DNA of 64,000 nt, taken from Symsagittifera roscoffensis. Taxonomy: Eukaryota; Xenacoelomorpha; Acoela; Convolutidae. Under the pieces are notes generated by a model. It ran no database searches. It was given only the letters and a program-made list of their open reading frames with translations, and had not been told where the DNA came from. Of this stretch, positions 1-10,499 are shown in pieces. The DNA lies in contig NC_087069.1 in NCBI RefSeq assembly GCF_963678635.1, positions 1,238,948 to 1,302,947 on the forward strand. Direction: 5' to 3'. Each line of letters starts with the position of its first letter. Within the stretch, counting starts at the first letter, position 1. Made by a program: the position numbers and the translations under genes.

Positions 1-92
1 AGCTCACAATAGCTTAAATACAGCCAAAAAACGTAGTTTTACTCGGTTAATTTTTCTTGAGTATTTTAGCGCCTTTTTGTAATCAAGAACTT

Positions 93-474
93 CGAAAGTT
101 CAACAACAAACTGCAACAACAAAAATAAAACAAACTTTGATCCTTTTTAAATTTTTATTGTTTGTGTGGCCAATTTTTGACAAAAACATTTTTCCAATTT
201 GCCTCTTTTACTATGACTGTCGAACATGTCTAAGATCTAGTTTTTCGTTCAGATCCTTTTATCACACCCCTAGATGAAACGAACTGCTACTTCAGGTCGA
301 AAGTTCAACAACAAACTGCAACAACAAAATTTAAACAAACTTTGATCCTTTTTAAATTTTTATTGTTTTTGTGGCCAATTTTTGACGAAAACTTTTTTCC
401 AATTTGCCTCTTTTATTATGACTGTCGAACATGTCTAAGATCTAATTTTTCGTTCAGATCCTTTTATCACACCT
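93..474. repeat. Two-copy direct tandem duplication, period about 205 bp
   Basis: Positions 93-270 and 298-474 are near-identical direct copies. Both start CGAAAGTTCAACAACAAACT and end at TTTTATCACACC. They differ by a few substitutions and 1-2-base indels. The open frame that starts at 342 lies inside this repeat and is not considered a gene. Confidence 0.85.
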
Positions 475-869
475 TGAGAAAGAAAGACATTAATTGGAAA
501 ACTTTTTTATGTATTTTTATAAGACTATGTTCGGATCATTCTGTGCTACAGTAACCGGCGATCCTTGTTTTTTTTGACAACAACTTCAAAGCAAATATTA
601 AAGGTTAACTCTTCTCAAACGTTGTTGGCCTACATGAGAGGTTCACGGTGATATAATTTTGTCAGCAATTGATCCAGTAGTTCTGGCGTAAATGTTTATT
701 GACTACAAAAAGCTCGATATTCGTGAAACAAATTGCACGATATTAATTCTGCTGAAATTCCAAGTTAACATTGTCTGCATCATCTTTTGTCAAAAACAGC
801 CCAACTTGATAAAAAAAAGTATCAAGAAAGCGTTTCAAAATTCAACTTTATTCGTTTTATCCGGAGAAT

Positions 870-1345
870 TTAAAACATAGCCAATCGAAGATGGGAAAAG
901 AGTAATGAACGCAACTAAACATTAAAAAAACACTGACTTTGTTTTTAAAATTTCAACTTTCGAGTTTCAAAGAAAAAATAGATGCCCATCGAGCTCTTTG
1001 AACTTGAAGAATAATTTTAGATTGGCTCTTTTTTTGAGAACATTAACCCAACTAGAGAAAATTGGAACAATAGGTAAACTTTTTATTTCGCTGGAAATCT
1101 AAAAATTCAATTCCACTTTTGAAACTAGAAATCGTTCACCTTTTTTGCGCAATTTCCCCTTTCGTATTCGGAGAGTGCTATTTACGTCACTTTCAGCAGA
1201 TGAATTTCAATTGAACTCAAAAAGTCCATCATACCTAAGTGCATCAATATTTTAAGACTTTTTCCTGAAAAAAAAACAAACAAAAAATCAGCAAGACCTA
1301 TATCAGAGTCTTCACTACGTTCATTACTCATAAACAGCACTGAGG
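870..1345 (+). repeat. Interspersed repeat family A, copy 1
   Basis: First of about eleven related copies. It opens with ACATAGCCAATCGAAG, passes through AACCCAACTAGAGAAAATTG and an internal TTTACGTCACTTTCAGCAGA, and ends with a TATA-like ACCTATATCAGAG followed by TTCATTACTC. It is closest to the copy at 22748-23216. No protein is encoded. Confidence 0.75.
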
Positions 1346-1836
1346 CAATCAAGAAACAACATAATTTCACACAATTCTTATGTTTCCACCTTTTTTACTA
1401 TCTGTTTACCTTATCCGAAACCTATTTATTTTCCTGGGCAGGATATTTTACCCTAAAAACAGAAAAGATATCTGGACAAGAACTGACGTGCTGAAAGTGG
1501 TTCCTGATCTCGTACCATCCCAGATCCTCCAAACACAATTTCATCACCTGAAAACAAAATGTGCTGATGAATAAATGAAACGAACTGCCACTTACGGAAT
1601 GCAGCAGGAGGGTGCACGTACTTTCATATTTAGTAGAGGCTGACGGACCAAACAAAAAACAATTTTTCCTTTAAACCATCATAGGGAAGGGATTATTCAC
1701 ATCGTTAAAAGCATTCAACTTACAAGCATTTAATTTGAAATTTCTCAATGTTGAAAATTGTCATTTAAATTAAGAGGGTCGGGGTTGGGGAAAAGTTTGA
1801 ATCGTTCAATTGGTTAAAAAAAGGGGGATTTTTCGC

Positions 1837-2127
1837 TCATAGGGACAGAATAAAAACATGACAAATGACCTGTACAGAAGTTTTGGCGTGTGAAGTGTCC
1901 ACAAACACATGTGGTCTCTCATGTTTGTACTCCTTGTTCGTCAGATGGGGCTTCACTGGCTCCTTCAACCTCTGGCTCACACCACTGGAACTGCTGGCAT
2001 CGTGTGCTGTATTCCCGCCGTGTACTGTTAGATTGGATGTGGTCTTGTCGGGGTTGTGTTCCACTTCCACTGGGAGCAACACTCTACGCAGTGAGTCCAG
2101 TCCGATGTCTTCGTGCTGTTTGCCCAA
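1837..2127 (-). CDS. Unidentified gene 2, downstream (possibly last) exon
   Basis: The minus strand reads openly from an acceptor (TTTTAG before TTGGGCAAACAG) at 2127 to a TGA at 1837. The segment is much less AT-rich than its surroundings. The peptide, starting LGKQHEDIGLDSLRRVLLPV, is hydrophilic, with a Ser-rich stretch and no obvious transmembrane segment. It enters in phase 0, matching the phase-0 donor of the exon at 12179-12421, so the two probably join. The exon may instead end at 1870 with a weak GTCATT donor. No family was recognised. An antisense open frame across the same bases is taken as a shadow. Confidence 0.6.
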   Translation of the reverse strand: MGKQHEDIGLDSLRRVLLPVEVEHNPDKTTSNLTVHGGNTAHDASSSSGVSQRLKEPVKPHLTNKEYKHERPHVFVDTSHAKTSVQVICHVFILSL

Positions 2128-2130
2128 CTA

Positions 2131-2398
2131 AAACAACTTCGTATAATACTGACTTCTAACCGACAAACGAGTCATCTAGAGTTCCAGCAAGACCTAAATA
2201 GGGTAGGACATTTCTTCAGTTCTAATAAGCTAACGTTAAATCGGAAAATAATTAAATGCCAGCTGATACAAGATACAATTCGGAAACTTTTCTCCTTAGC
2301 TGCTTCAAATAGACGGCCTTCAACTCGGTGTTAGTTCGGGCGTTAACTATCTGCGTATATGTATTGACTCCAAACTTAGTTTCAAAGTACATAGATAA
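2131..2398 (+). pseudogene. Decayed non-LTR reverse transcriptase fragment
   Basis: A plus-strand frame reads LTSNRQTSHLEFQQDLNRV and then FFSSNKLTLNRKI. After a frameshift near 2334 it reads NYLRICIDSKLSFKVH. This succession resembles the segment just downstream of the catalytic YxDD box in Jockey/CR1-type LINE reverse transcriptases (LxxDLxxLxxWxxxNKLxLN, then YLGxxIDxxLxFxxHI). The catalytic box itself is absent. The fragment begins 4 bp from the acceptor-side edge of the minus-strand exon at 2127 and is cut off by the family H repeat at 2423. Confidence 0.55.
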
Positions 2399-2422
2399 TG
2401 TAAGCACTCAAGCAGCAAAAGA

Positions 2423-3420
2423 CAGGCGAAGCAGAGCTTCGAACCACTTATAATGGAAAAAATGAAAGTCTAGGAAAAAGTTTTAAAAAATCAGATTACA
2501 AGAATGTTGGAAAACACTTTTGAAAAACAAATAAGCAGCAAAATCAGTTTGACTCCAACTGATGTTTTAACCTGGCCAGCTATGCAGAATACACGCGATG
2601 GAACTATTTGTAAAGAGCACACTGATGAAAAAACGAACTTTGATTTTATTCACTAAGACAAAATACAAACACCGAGAAATTTTATATCATTTTGCAACTA
2701 ACAGAACAACTAAAATTAAATAAAAAACACACCTCACCTGGAAAAACTTTTCTAGAAGCAACTAACTACTAAAAATGATTAACTTCAAAAACAATTACAA
2801 CACTCCAAAATCTAATAATTATTTTTGCTAAAGAAACAATTGGCTCAAAGGACTCATTAAAGAAGTAGAAACAAGAAAGAGACGCTACTAAGAACAAACA
2901 AATGATTTTAAAGTTCTGAGGTCGAAAACAAACACAAATTGAACTCCTATAAAAAATTCCGGTCAGACTGAGAACAAAACCTCAAATAAAAAAACGTAAT
3001 TTAACTAATTTTGCTAAAAAAACGTATCACTAAGCGATTTTAAAAAATTTAACCAGAAACGTGTCAATATTATCTGGAAGTGAAATATAATTATTAAGAA
3101 CTTTTTTAAATTGACAACGAAAAAAATTCAAGACTAAAAAGTTATTTCGTTACAATTTTAACACATTGCGACTACTTTCAACAAAAGAAATACTTAAAAT
3201 TATTCAGGAATAGCAGACAGCAACTCATGTTGACAAGAAAAAAAAACAAAATATGAGCTGAGCAATTTTGAAAAAAAAAACCAAAATGCAACTACTATAC
3301 ACTACACTAACCATTAAGCTATTGAAATGATAACCTTTTCAATTTATCGATTCTTCGAACAAAGTGTTTACGGGAAAAAAATCTAGTACCCGATTGCAAT
3401 ACCCTTGCTTATCGCATAGG
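2423..3420 (+). repeat. Interspersed repeat family H, copy 1
   Basis: The left end carries the conserved near-palindromic module GGCGAAGCAGAGCTTCG. The right end carries TCTAGTACCCGATTGC followed by CCCTTGCTTATCGCA. The pairing of a left and a right module on the same strand is seen again at 13.6, 15.9, 17.8, 19.5 and 47.5 kb with different lengths between them. The interior is AT-rich with no ORF of interest. Confidence 0.5.
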
Positions 3421-3941
3421 CCAATATAAAAGGAAATTTTCTTCTCATTAACAACGAACGGAAATTTTTTCAACGGATTTTCTTTTCCGTGAAGACAATG
3501 TTCTGGATGTTTACAAGCTATTTATTCACGATTTACTAAATTTTGTTTGACAAACTCTGATCAAATTGATCTCCCCGATTTCTCATGATTGCTCTATAAA
3601 ACCGAATCACAAATACAAGACTAGATTTTTTAAACAAAGAAAATTTTAACATTAAGATTACATTCAATTCCTTACGTAATCATGGGACAAAACTTTATTA
3701 TCTACCTATTGAATTAAAACAAGATTATACCATTTAGAATTACTTTGATAATTTTGAAAAAGACTAATTTAGATTTTGATGATCAACTCATAGAGTGTAA
3801 TTTTCAAATATGTTCCAAAAGAAAAATTATTTAAACTGCCTAAGTTCTGTAAATTGCTGGTTTTTCTTGTTCCCTAATTTACTGAAGGGTGAAATTAAAG
3901 ATGCTAAAAAACGAAGTAGACAAATTCATATGAGAATTTAT

Positions 3942-4204
3942 TTAGTCGCATGTTGACTGTTTCGGTTGCTCTAGCAACTCAAATTCATTCCTTGCAGGTT
4001 TGGGAATAACAATTACATTGTTTGGGGTGCTTTTTTTCAAATCATACTTTATATAGATTGAAATATTTTTAAAGGCTGTCTCTCGATAAGTAATTTCATT
4101 GCATATTAGGATGTCCAATTCGGTGCTTACCTCCGATTTTCGCATGAACTTAATGACATAATTGGTTCTAATTTTGCCGAAGAAATTGAAAAAGTAATTT
4201 GAAC
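3942..4204 (-). CDS. Possible exon of an unidentified protein (or pseudogene)
   Basis: A convincing acceptor (TTTGTGTTTTTGTAG) at 4205 opens an 87-codon minus-strand frame reading FFGKIRTNYVIKFMRKSEV and later FELLEQPKQSTCD before a TAA. An AATAAA lies at the stop, so it could be a terminal exon. A possible internal donor (GGAG|GTAAGC) follows KSE. It enters in phase 1, which does not fit the phase-0 ends of the two exons of gene 2 flanking it, so it is either a separate gene, an alternative exon, or chance. I do not recognise the sequence. Confidence 0.3.
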
Positions 4205-5061
4205 CTACAAAAACACAAAATTTCAAGAAAATATATGGATTCTAATACTGATTATCTATTGGTTTCAAGAAAAAAAATCAAGGTTAAAAAACTGCGTTTT
4301 TCACTGCGTGAGGATCAAATCTGCTAAACAATGATAAAAACGATCCAAAAACATTTTTAAAGATAGAAATCGGCATAAAATTTTATTTATTTAATCCAGA
4401 CAATTTTTTTTCGTTAAAACAGTTGTTATGATTTGGATCTCTCAAAAATCGATAGTGTTTAGTTTATGGTATCGTAATTTTTATTTCTATAAAAATACGA
4501 TGAGGTCTATTGAACCCCCCCCCCCCATAACAAAAAAAGGGGGAGAGTCAATATGATAGGGGCATTGGGTTTATGAAGTAGTCATTTTGTCTTACGTGGG
4601 GAGGGGGATCAGGTACCGACAACTGTTGCGCGTCTACAAATCGGCAAAAAATAAGGTTTTCTTATTATCGCTTTTTTGCAGATGAAAAATAAAGAAGCTG
4701 CTAAAATCAAACTGATGTGGTAATATTCATATTGCTGCATATGGTTAGTAATTCATTGATTTTAGTTAGATTCGCCTCTACGGACATGCAGATTCGACAT
4801 GTTTTAACTAAATCTACGCCTAACTTGCTATTAGAAAAACCCTAATTGCCAAATAAGTCAAAACTCTAAGCAAAAACTTTATCGTACAAATGAAATGTTT
4901 GTTATTGGAGATACCTGCCCCGAAGAGCAGGTTTGGAAAAAGAGAGAATTCTCAAGTTGTCCCTCCGCACGGAAAACTTTAGTATGTAAATCGTAAATTA
5001 CTAGAAGTTATGTACTACAACTATTTGGTACTAAAGCAAAAAGAAAACTTATTTAGGTAAA
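4205..5061. other. AT-rich spacer, probably including the LINE 3' UTR
   Basis: No gene is visible. A run of 12 C at 4515-4526 and a GGGGAGGGGGATC tract near 4600 are the only strong compositional features. The LINE 3' UTR must extend leftward from 5061, but no poly-A/T tail or short tandem tail marks its end. Confidence 0.5.
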
Positions 5062-7674
5062 TCAATGCATAAAGTTTGTAAGTTTTTTAAGTCTGTAAGT
5101 TGTACATTCTGCATTATTGCCTCTCCATGAATCAAAAAGGACGATTGATACTGCTTTCGTTTTTACAACACTGGGATTTTTGAATATGTCGGATAATTGT
5201 TTGATTTGAAGTTTTTCCAGGAACGGTTTTATAGTAGAGCAACTCTCAAACAGATGGGTACAGTTCTCAAACTCATACATACAGAAAGCACATAATGGAT
5301 CGGGCTTTAAGTTTCTATTCCATAGGACGTCTTTATCTGGAAGGCAATTGCAGAGCAGACGGTAGAACAATTTTTTTTCAAAGCTGGTTAACCTTGGTTG
5401 TCTCCACAACCATGGCGAAACTTTACTGAATTCAGTTGGGTTCAAGTTGAACTTCAAGCAGCTTTTTTCGATTCTTTTTTTCCAACTATTTTCAAAGTGA
5501 AAGTTTTCCACGCATGCTCCATATATTTGGGAGTATTTTGTTTTCGCAAGGATGCTCATCATCCAACCTCGGGAATTTATTATCTCAATGCTTTCGTCAT
5601 TTAATGAGTTGATACTGAGTTCAGAGTTTTCTAGATCTCCATCTAGTTCTCTGTAAAACCTGCTTGTTGGATTATTCCAGTTTTCCATTAAGAGATGTTT
5701 CTGCAGTGGTCCGAAGTTGAAGTAGGCATTTTGAAAATCTTGGATTTTGGCAGCTAAAAGATGGGCCTGCAGGCTGGGAAGTTTCACTCCTCCTTTGAGT
5801 ATGTCTCGTTCAAGGAAATGCAAAGCTATTTCACATCTCCTGCCAGCTCCCCAAACAATTTTTCTGGTTACTTCCTTGTACATTTTGAGAACATCTATTG
5901 AAATTAGATCGTGTCTTCCGATATGAGTTATTTGTGGTATCACAAAAGTGGAAACCGCAATAGATTTTGCTCTGTAACTCATGTATCGATTGAATCTGAT
6001 CTTGTTGTTTTGAAGTCTTTTCAGAATTTCCTCATTATTTGATCTTCTTGAGAGCTCTGGGTCTCCTAGCACTACTCCGAGTACTTTTGCTGTTCTAACA
6101 GTTTCCATATTTGGCTGATCGTACAGGCTTAAGGATTTCGATTTACTTCGATTAACTCGAAACTGGGTGCCTTTGCAGAAATCATCAAGTATTTTGTGCA
6201 GATGTTGAACCTCGTCAGCGCGAGTGAAAACTGTTAGGTCGTCAGCATACGCAACACTTCGCGTTTCAAATTTACTAAAATAAGTTGATTCTCGTATTTG
6301 ATTTAACAGTGGCTCGAGAGCTAAGATAAAAAGCAGAGCTGATAATGGGCATCCTTGTCGGACTCCTCGTTTCTGTTTGATTTCTCTTGAATTAAACCCA
6401 TTTATTGCAACTGATGACTTAGAGTTGCAGTACAAGCTTTCTATTAGAGATATCAATTGGCTTGGGCATCCAATTTTTCGTAGAATTTGGAACATATATT
6501 TCCGATCGACCCTATCAAAAGCTTTAGAAAAGTCGATCGTTGAAGCTACCACTTTGGGTTTTGATTTGCGGAGTCTTAATCGGATTTCAAGGATGGCTTG
6601 ATGTATGGATCTATTGGGCAAATATGCATGTTGCTCGTTCTCAATCACTTCACTTAAAACTGGCTTAAGCCTTCCAGCTATTACATGTGACAGGATTTTC
6701 TGGTCTGTGTTTATCAAGCTGATCGGCCTATAGTCATTCGGCAGAAGACTCTCAGTTTCTTTCGGCAATAGTTTGATTATGGCTTTGTTGAAGGACTTCG
6801 GCATTTTAGCAAAACTAAAAGCAGACTGAAACAATGGTAAAAGTATATTGGCAAAAGAGAAGGCATGTTGTTGATATAATTCAGATGTAAATCCGTCAGG
6901 ACCTGGGCTCGTTCCTTTTTTTAGTTTACTTTTTGCCATTTCAATTTCTTCCATTTGAAGTGGAGCATCAAGACTTTCGATGCTCTTGTCCGACAATTTT
7001 TTGTGAAAACTATTGAGAATCTCATACCGATCTATGTCCATCACTTGCTCTTCTTTATAGAGGTTTTTGTAGAAAGATGTTGTTTCTTCCAATATCCGCT
7101 GTGTTTTAGTTGTAATATCCCCAGTTTGAAGTTTCATTTTTCTGATGACTGTTTTAGGTTGCTGTTGCCTAGCCCATCTTTTAATTTCTTTGGGGTTGCC
7201 GTCCTGAAGCTCTTTGACATTATTTTGAATACATGTCAAAATTTGTCGACACTCTTCTTGTTCTAATTTTCGCAGTTGACATTCGAGTTCAACTCTTTTT
7301 TGATTGCTTATATTCAAACGTTCAATTTGGGATTCTAACATTTGTTTGTATTTTGTTTCTAGTCTGATTTTCTGTATTGAGATGTTGCGTAGGAACTCAC
7401 GTAATTCTTGCTTACTTACATCATAGTTTTCAATTGACCAATTTTCAAGACGTTTTTCTATTGTTTTTTTGTTATTTGGCAGAATGTTGTTATTCAATCT
7501 CCAGATACCTGGACCCATGTCCACTTGAGGTTCTTGAAAGGTTTGGTAACATAAGATCTGGTGGTCGCTCAAGGTTGTTTCGTACATTTGGAATGTATCA
7601 TCCGCCTTGAGAGTATTCGAAAAAATAAAGTCTATTCGGGTGAGTGTTCCAGTTCTGGAGCATTTATGTGTAAT
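5062..7674 (-). CDS. LINE ORF2, reverse transcriptase and C-terminal zinc part
   Basis: Open from 7674. The first ATG (7587) gives 841 codons, but conserved endonuclease residues (TRIDFIFSN, then SDH at residues 7-9) show that the frame is really the downstream part of ORF2. Counted from that ATG, residues 229-233 are GPDGF, about 408-414 VRQGCPL, and 447-450 the catalytic YADD (6238-6249). The C-terminus has a C-X2-C-X7-H-X4-C motif (CAFC...H...C, about residues 764-783). The product would copy the RNA by target-primed reverse transcription. No stop codon interrupts it. Confidence 0.9.
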   Translation of the reverse strand: MTHKCSRTGTLTRIDFIFSNTLKADDTFQMYETTLSDHQILCYQTFQEPQVDMGPGIWRLNNNILPNNKKTIEKRLENWSIENYDVSKQELREFLRNISIQKIRLETKYKQMLESQIERLNISNQKRVELECQLRKLEQEECRQILTCIQNNVKELQDGNPKEIKRWARQQQPKTVIRKMKLQTGDITTKTQRILEETTSFYKNLYKEEQVMDIDRYEILNSFHKKLSDKSIESLDAPLQMEEIEMAKSKLKKGTSPGPDGFTSELYQQHAFSFANILLPLFQSAFSFAKMPKSFNKAIIKLLPKETESLLPNDYRPISLINTDQKILSHVIAGRLKPVLSEVIENEQHAYLPNRSIHQAILEIRLRLRKSKPKVVASTIDFSKAFDRVDRKYMFQILRKIGCPSQLISLIESLYCNSKSSVAINGFNSREIKQKRGVRQGCPLSALLFILALEPLLNQIRESTYFSKFETRSVAYADDLTVFTRADEVQHLHKILDDFCKGTQFRVNRSKSKSLSLYDQPNMETVRTAKVLGVVLGDPELSRRSNNEEILKRLQNNKIRFNRYMSYRAKSIAVSTFVIPQITHIGRHDLISIDVLKMYKEVTRKIVWGAGRRCEIALHFLERDILKGGVKLPSLQAHLLAAKIQDFQNAYFNFGPLQKHLLMENWNNPTSRFYRELDGDLENSELSINSLNDESIEIINSRGWMMSILAKTKYSQIYGACVENFHFENSWKKRIEKSCLKFNLNPTEFSKVSPWLWRQPRLTSFEKKLFYRLLCNCLPDKDVLWNRNLKPDPLCAFCMYEFENCTHLFESCSTIKPFLEKLQIKQLSDIFKNPSVVKTKAVSIVLFDSWRGNNAECTTYRLKKLTNFMH

Positions 7675-8255
7675 TTATCTTTTTCTAGCTCAACTGCTGT
7701 GTCTTTAAGGCAATGTCTGTTCAAAATAGGTTCTACTCTTTTGAATATGGTAACATGTTTTTTCTTCAATACTTTTGCAGTCGAGACTATTTGTGTTTGA
7801 TGATCTCTCTTGTGATTCGGGAAAGAATTCAAGTCTCCTACAAGAATAAGTGTGTCTAACTCATTTATATCATTTAATTCTGTCATCGCTTCCGATATTA
7901 GTTGGCAACTTTTGACATAATTTGCTGTTCTGACATACGCATTCACTACATATGTTCGTTGCTGGGGAAAATGAATTAGCTGGGACGCCCTGTTTTCTGC
8001 GATAACGGTTGCTTTCATAGACTTTGGCCAGAGTGTAAGTAGTCCTCCACTACGACCAATTGATGATGTATGAGCAAACTGAAGTTTGTAGTACTCTAGA
8101 GTTGTTCTCAACTTATGACTGATATCCGTAGTTTGGGTTTCTTGTAAACAAATTATGAAGTTTGGGTCATAGTTGAGATGGGTTACTTTATTCATTATGT
8201 GAATAAGTTTTTCGGGACGATCAAGCCCTCGGCAATTCCAGGTTAGGACTTTCAT
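7632..8255 (-). pseudogene. LINE ORF2, N-terminal endonuclease part (frameshifted)
   Basis: Starts MKVLTWNCRGLD. It shows the motifs of the APE-like endonuclease that nicks target DNA: Asn7 in WNCRG, Glu39 in ICLQET, the NAY motif at 105-107 and GDLN at 140-143. The frame stops at 7632, before the last motifs. The missing RID..F and SDH boxes are found in another frame immediately downstream. The break therefore lies within about 7632-7677, where an A-rich run makes a one-base loss the simplest cause. The ATG at 8255 overlaps the end of ORF1. Confidence 0.85.
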
Positions 8256-9441
8256 TGACTTCTTTCGACAGTTCCGACTCGCTATTCAAGCCTTTTTCGT
8301 CGGATGACTTGACCGTTTTTTGTCTGATACGACTTCTCGTGATTGTTCCCAGAGACTCAAACTGGGTTTCATTTTCGTTGCTGTAGTTATTTGGTTTGGT
8401 TTCAGTTTGGGGGAGTTTCTGCTTTCTCAGCTCGTAAGCTCTTCGATTTACATTTCTTTTCACCACTTGCGAGAAACTGGTATTGGTATCGTAGCTGATT
8501 TCGCCGTCTGATTGTACTTCTTGGCTGACTTCTTTTTCGGATTGCTTTGGTTTCTTTTCATGATATTCGCTTTCTTTGCTTTTCATTAGGCGTTGATCAG
8601 ACGGTTCTTTCTGATTATTTTTTGACGACCGAAACTTTTGGTAGCAATAGCTGACGTGATGGCCTTTGGCCCTTCTACCGGCTTTTTCACAGTGTTCGCA
8701 GGTTAACAATGAGGGGATGTTGCAGAAAAACTGCGTTCCAAATAGGTCAAAGGTCTGCACACAACTTGTTTCGGCCCATGAGGATAATAGTTCTTCTTGT
8801 TTTTCGTCTTCGATAAGCATACGACATGATGCTCTTCCGGTGTATACACAGCCACCGTCTTCATCGTTCGTTGCAATCGTCTCTTTCTGGATCATAGTGG
8901 TTTGTTTCATCATATCTGGAAGTTTCACTGCTTGCAACACATCTTCGTCATCGAAGAAATGCGCTAGGTTTCTGAAATACATGTTGACTTCTTTAGAGTA
9001 AGCATCTATGACGCGTTCTTTAGGTCCCCAAGCAACTATATGCTTGTCTCTGATGTTTATTCCATTCAGCTTAAGTGCTTGTACTTCGTTGTATATCGAT
9101 TGGGGGGCTAGCACTCGAACCGCTCTGAGTTTCTTGCCATCTTTTTTCGGTATTGTGGTTTTCAGAATGGTAAGATTGTTTCGACATTCGCGCGGGAGGC
9201 CTTTACGAATATTTGATACAGCTTCGGCAAACAGTTCTTCTTGTTTTGCTTCGTTCTCGAATATTTCTTTGGTAAAAGGTAAAACAAAATCGACAGTAAT
9301 CGGATTTTTGTTTTGGTTGTTTCCTAAGTTTTGGACTGGTCCTGGTATCGAAACCAAGCTTTCCGTAAGTTTTTGGGCAAAAGTTGGCTCTGGGGTTTTA
9401 ATTTCCCCTTCAATTATCAATTCAGTTGTCGATTCGGACAT
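8221..9441 (-). CDS. LINE ORF1 protein with zinc knuckle
   Basis: 406 codons from ATG to TGA. Residues 248-266 form a C-X2-C, H, C zinc knuckle (CEHCEKAGRRAKGHHVSYC). A KR/SE-rich hydrophilic tail follows. In Tx1-like elements ORF1 proteins bind the element RNA and act as chaperones in the ribonucleoprotein; that role is inferred here. The stop codon lies 35 nt inside the start of ORF2, so ORF2 translation probably depends on termination and reinitiation. Confidence 0.85.
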   Translation of the reverse strand: MSESTTELIIEGEIKTPEPTFAQKLTESLVSIPGPVQNLGNNQNKNPITVDFVLPFTKEIFENEAKQEELFAEAVSNIRKGLPRECRNNLTILKTTIPKKDGKKLRAVRVLAPQSIYNEVQALKLNGINIRDKHIVAWGPKERVIDAYSKEVNMYFRNLAHFFDDEDVLQAVKLPDMMKQTTMIQKETIATNDEDGGCVYTGRASCRMLIEDEKQEELLSSWAETSCVQTFDLFGTQFFCNIPSLLTCEHCEKAGRRAKGHHVSYCYQKFRSSKNNQKEPSDQRLMKSKESEYHEKKPKQSEKEVSQEVQSDGEISYDTNTSFSQVVKRNVNRRAYELRKQKLPQTETKPNNYSNENETQFESLGTITRSRIRQKTVKSSDEKGLNSESELSKEVNESPNLELPRA

Positions 9442-9685
9442 TTTTTCTACGCTTTTCCTTTGATTTCTAAGAAAATAACGTTAAAATGCAGAACCTGCAC
9501 TAATTTTTGAGTGAACACTGATAAGTGCCTGTAAATTTACGTTAATGTGCGTTAAATTACGCTACTAATTTATGCTGAGTTTACAGGATGACCAAATATA
9601 TGTTTCCCCTGATAACAATAAAGCAAGAAATTATGTAACAAAGTTAGTTTATAAACGATAATTCTTTAGTAAAAGGCGAAAGAAT
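9442..9685. other. LINE 5' UTR or flank
   Basis: AT-rich sequence upstream of ORF1 on the minus strand, without a frame. A short TAGTAAAAGGCGAAAG seen here at about 9667 recurs in the neighbouring tandem repeat. Confidence 0.4.
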
Positions 9686-10452
9686 TTTACGATCAGGATT
9701 GGAGTCTAGAGTGGAGTTCTAGAGTTCTAGAGTAGAAAACTTTAGTAAAAGGCGAAAGTTTTTCTCGATTTGCGAAGAGACCAGAGGTGTAAGTTCAGAA
9801 GTTCCCAAAAAACAATAGTCACACTGTCAGTACTTTTAAATTATAGCATTCGACCTACAAATCGATTATTTCGCAGCTCCAAAAATGGCCAAAATATTCG
9901 AAAAGCTATTCAAAAAAGTCATATTATTAGCAAAACTTTGAAAACCACTTGATTAGAGCAGAATTTACGGGACGAAATGCATAATTTAGACGTTGATAGT
10001 ACTATTTGTGGCCTGGTATATGGTAAAATAGACGTTGATAGCTCGCTCCAACGTTCGCTGAGTTTTGTTGAATAAAATTGGCGGCCACGTTGCATAAAGA
10101 CATGTATTTATTTTGCTGTATAAATAGTAGTTTTTCTAGCCACTAATAATGTGGCTTGTAGTTGTTGTATCGTATTCGTGTACTATTCTGAGTCATTGCA
10201 TGTGGTGTCGCTGGGAAAATTCTAGCAGAAAAGAGCTAGTGGAAATATGGGAATAGCTCAAATTATACCTCTCATCAAAAAATTGTCCTCTCAATTTGTT
10301 TTTCCTTTAACTTCCGCAACTATTATACGAGGTACACAGTCGATTTCGAATAAAATAGAGATAAAACACGCAAACATTTTAAGCATGTTATTATTGTCAT
10401 CCAATTTGGGTAGTGAACAATCACGTTAAATTGTGAATTGTCTGCAACTCAC

Positions 10453-10499
10453 CATGTCAAATTAGGATGGACTGTTGGGCATGATGACGTTGTTCAATC
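10453..10499 (-). pseudogene. Duplicated tail of the 12.2-kb exon (copy 1)
   Basis: These 47 bases equal the exon 3' end at 12179-12225 except for one base that turns a Ser codon (TCA) into TAA. The GTGAGTTG donor follows it. No acceptor or remaining exon sequence precedes it, so it cannot splice as a normal internal exon. Confidence 0.85.

Larger units (their letters stand above)
5062..9441 (-). mobile_element. Nearly full-length LINE retrotransposon (L1/Tx1-like)
   Basis: On the minus strand it has, in order, ORF1 with a CCHC zinc knuckle, an apurinic-type endonuclease, a reverse transcriptase with YADD, and a C-terminal CCHC-type zinc motif. This is the layout of the L1/Tx1 group of non-LTR elements. 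ORF1 and the long RT frame are intact and only one frameshift interrupts ORF2, so the copy looks young. It lies in the large intron of gene 2, in the same orientation as that gene. The true ends (5' UTR beyond 9441, 3' UTR below 5062) and target-site duplications were not located. Confidence 0.9.

Noticed and set aside
1865-2159. Two plus-strand frames opposite the 3' exon of gene 2
   Set aside because: Cys/Leu/Ser-rich translations typical of antisense reading; the minus frame has an acceptor and matching phase.
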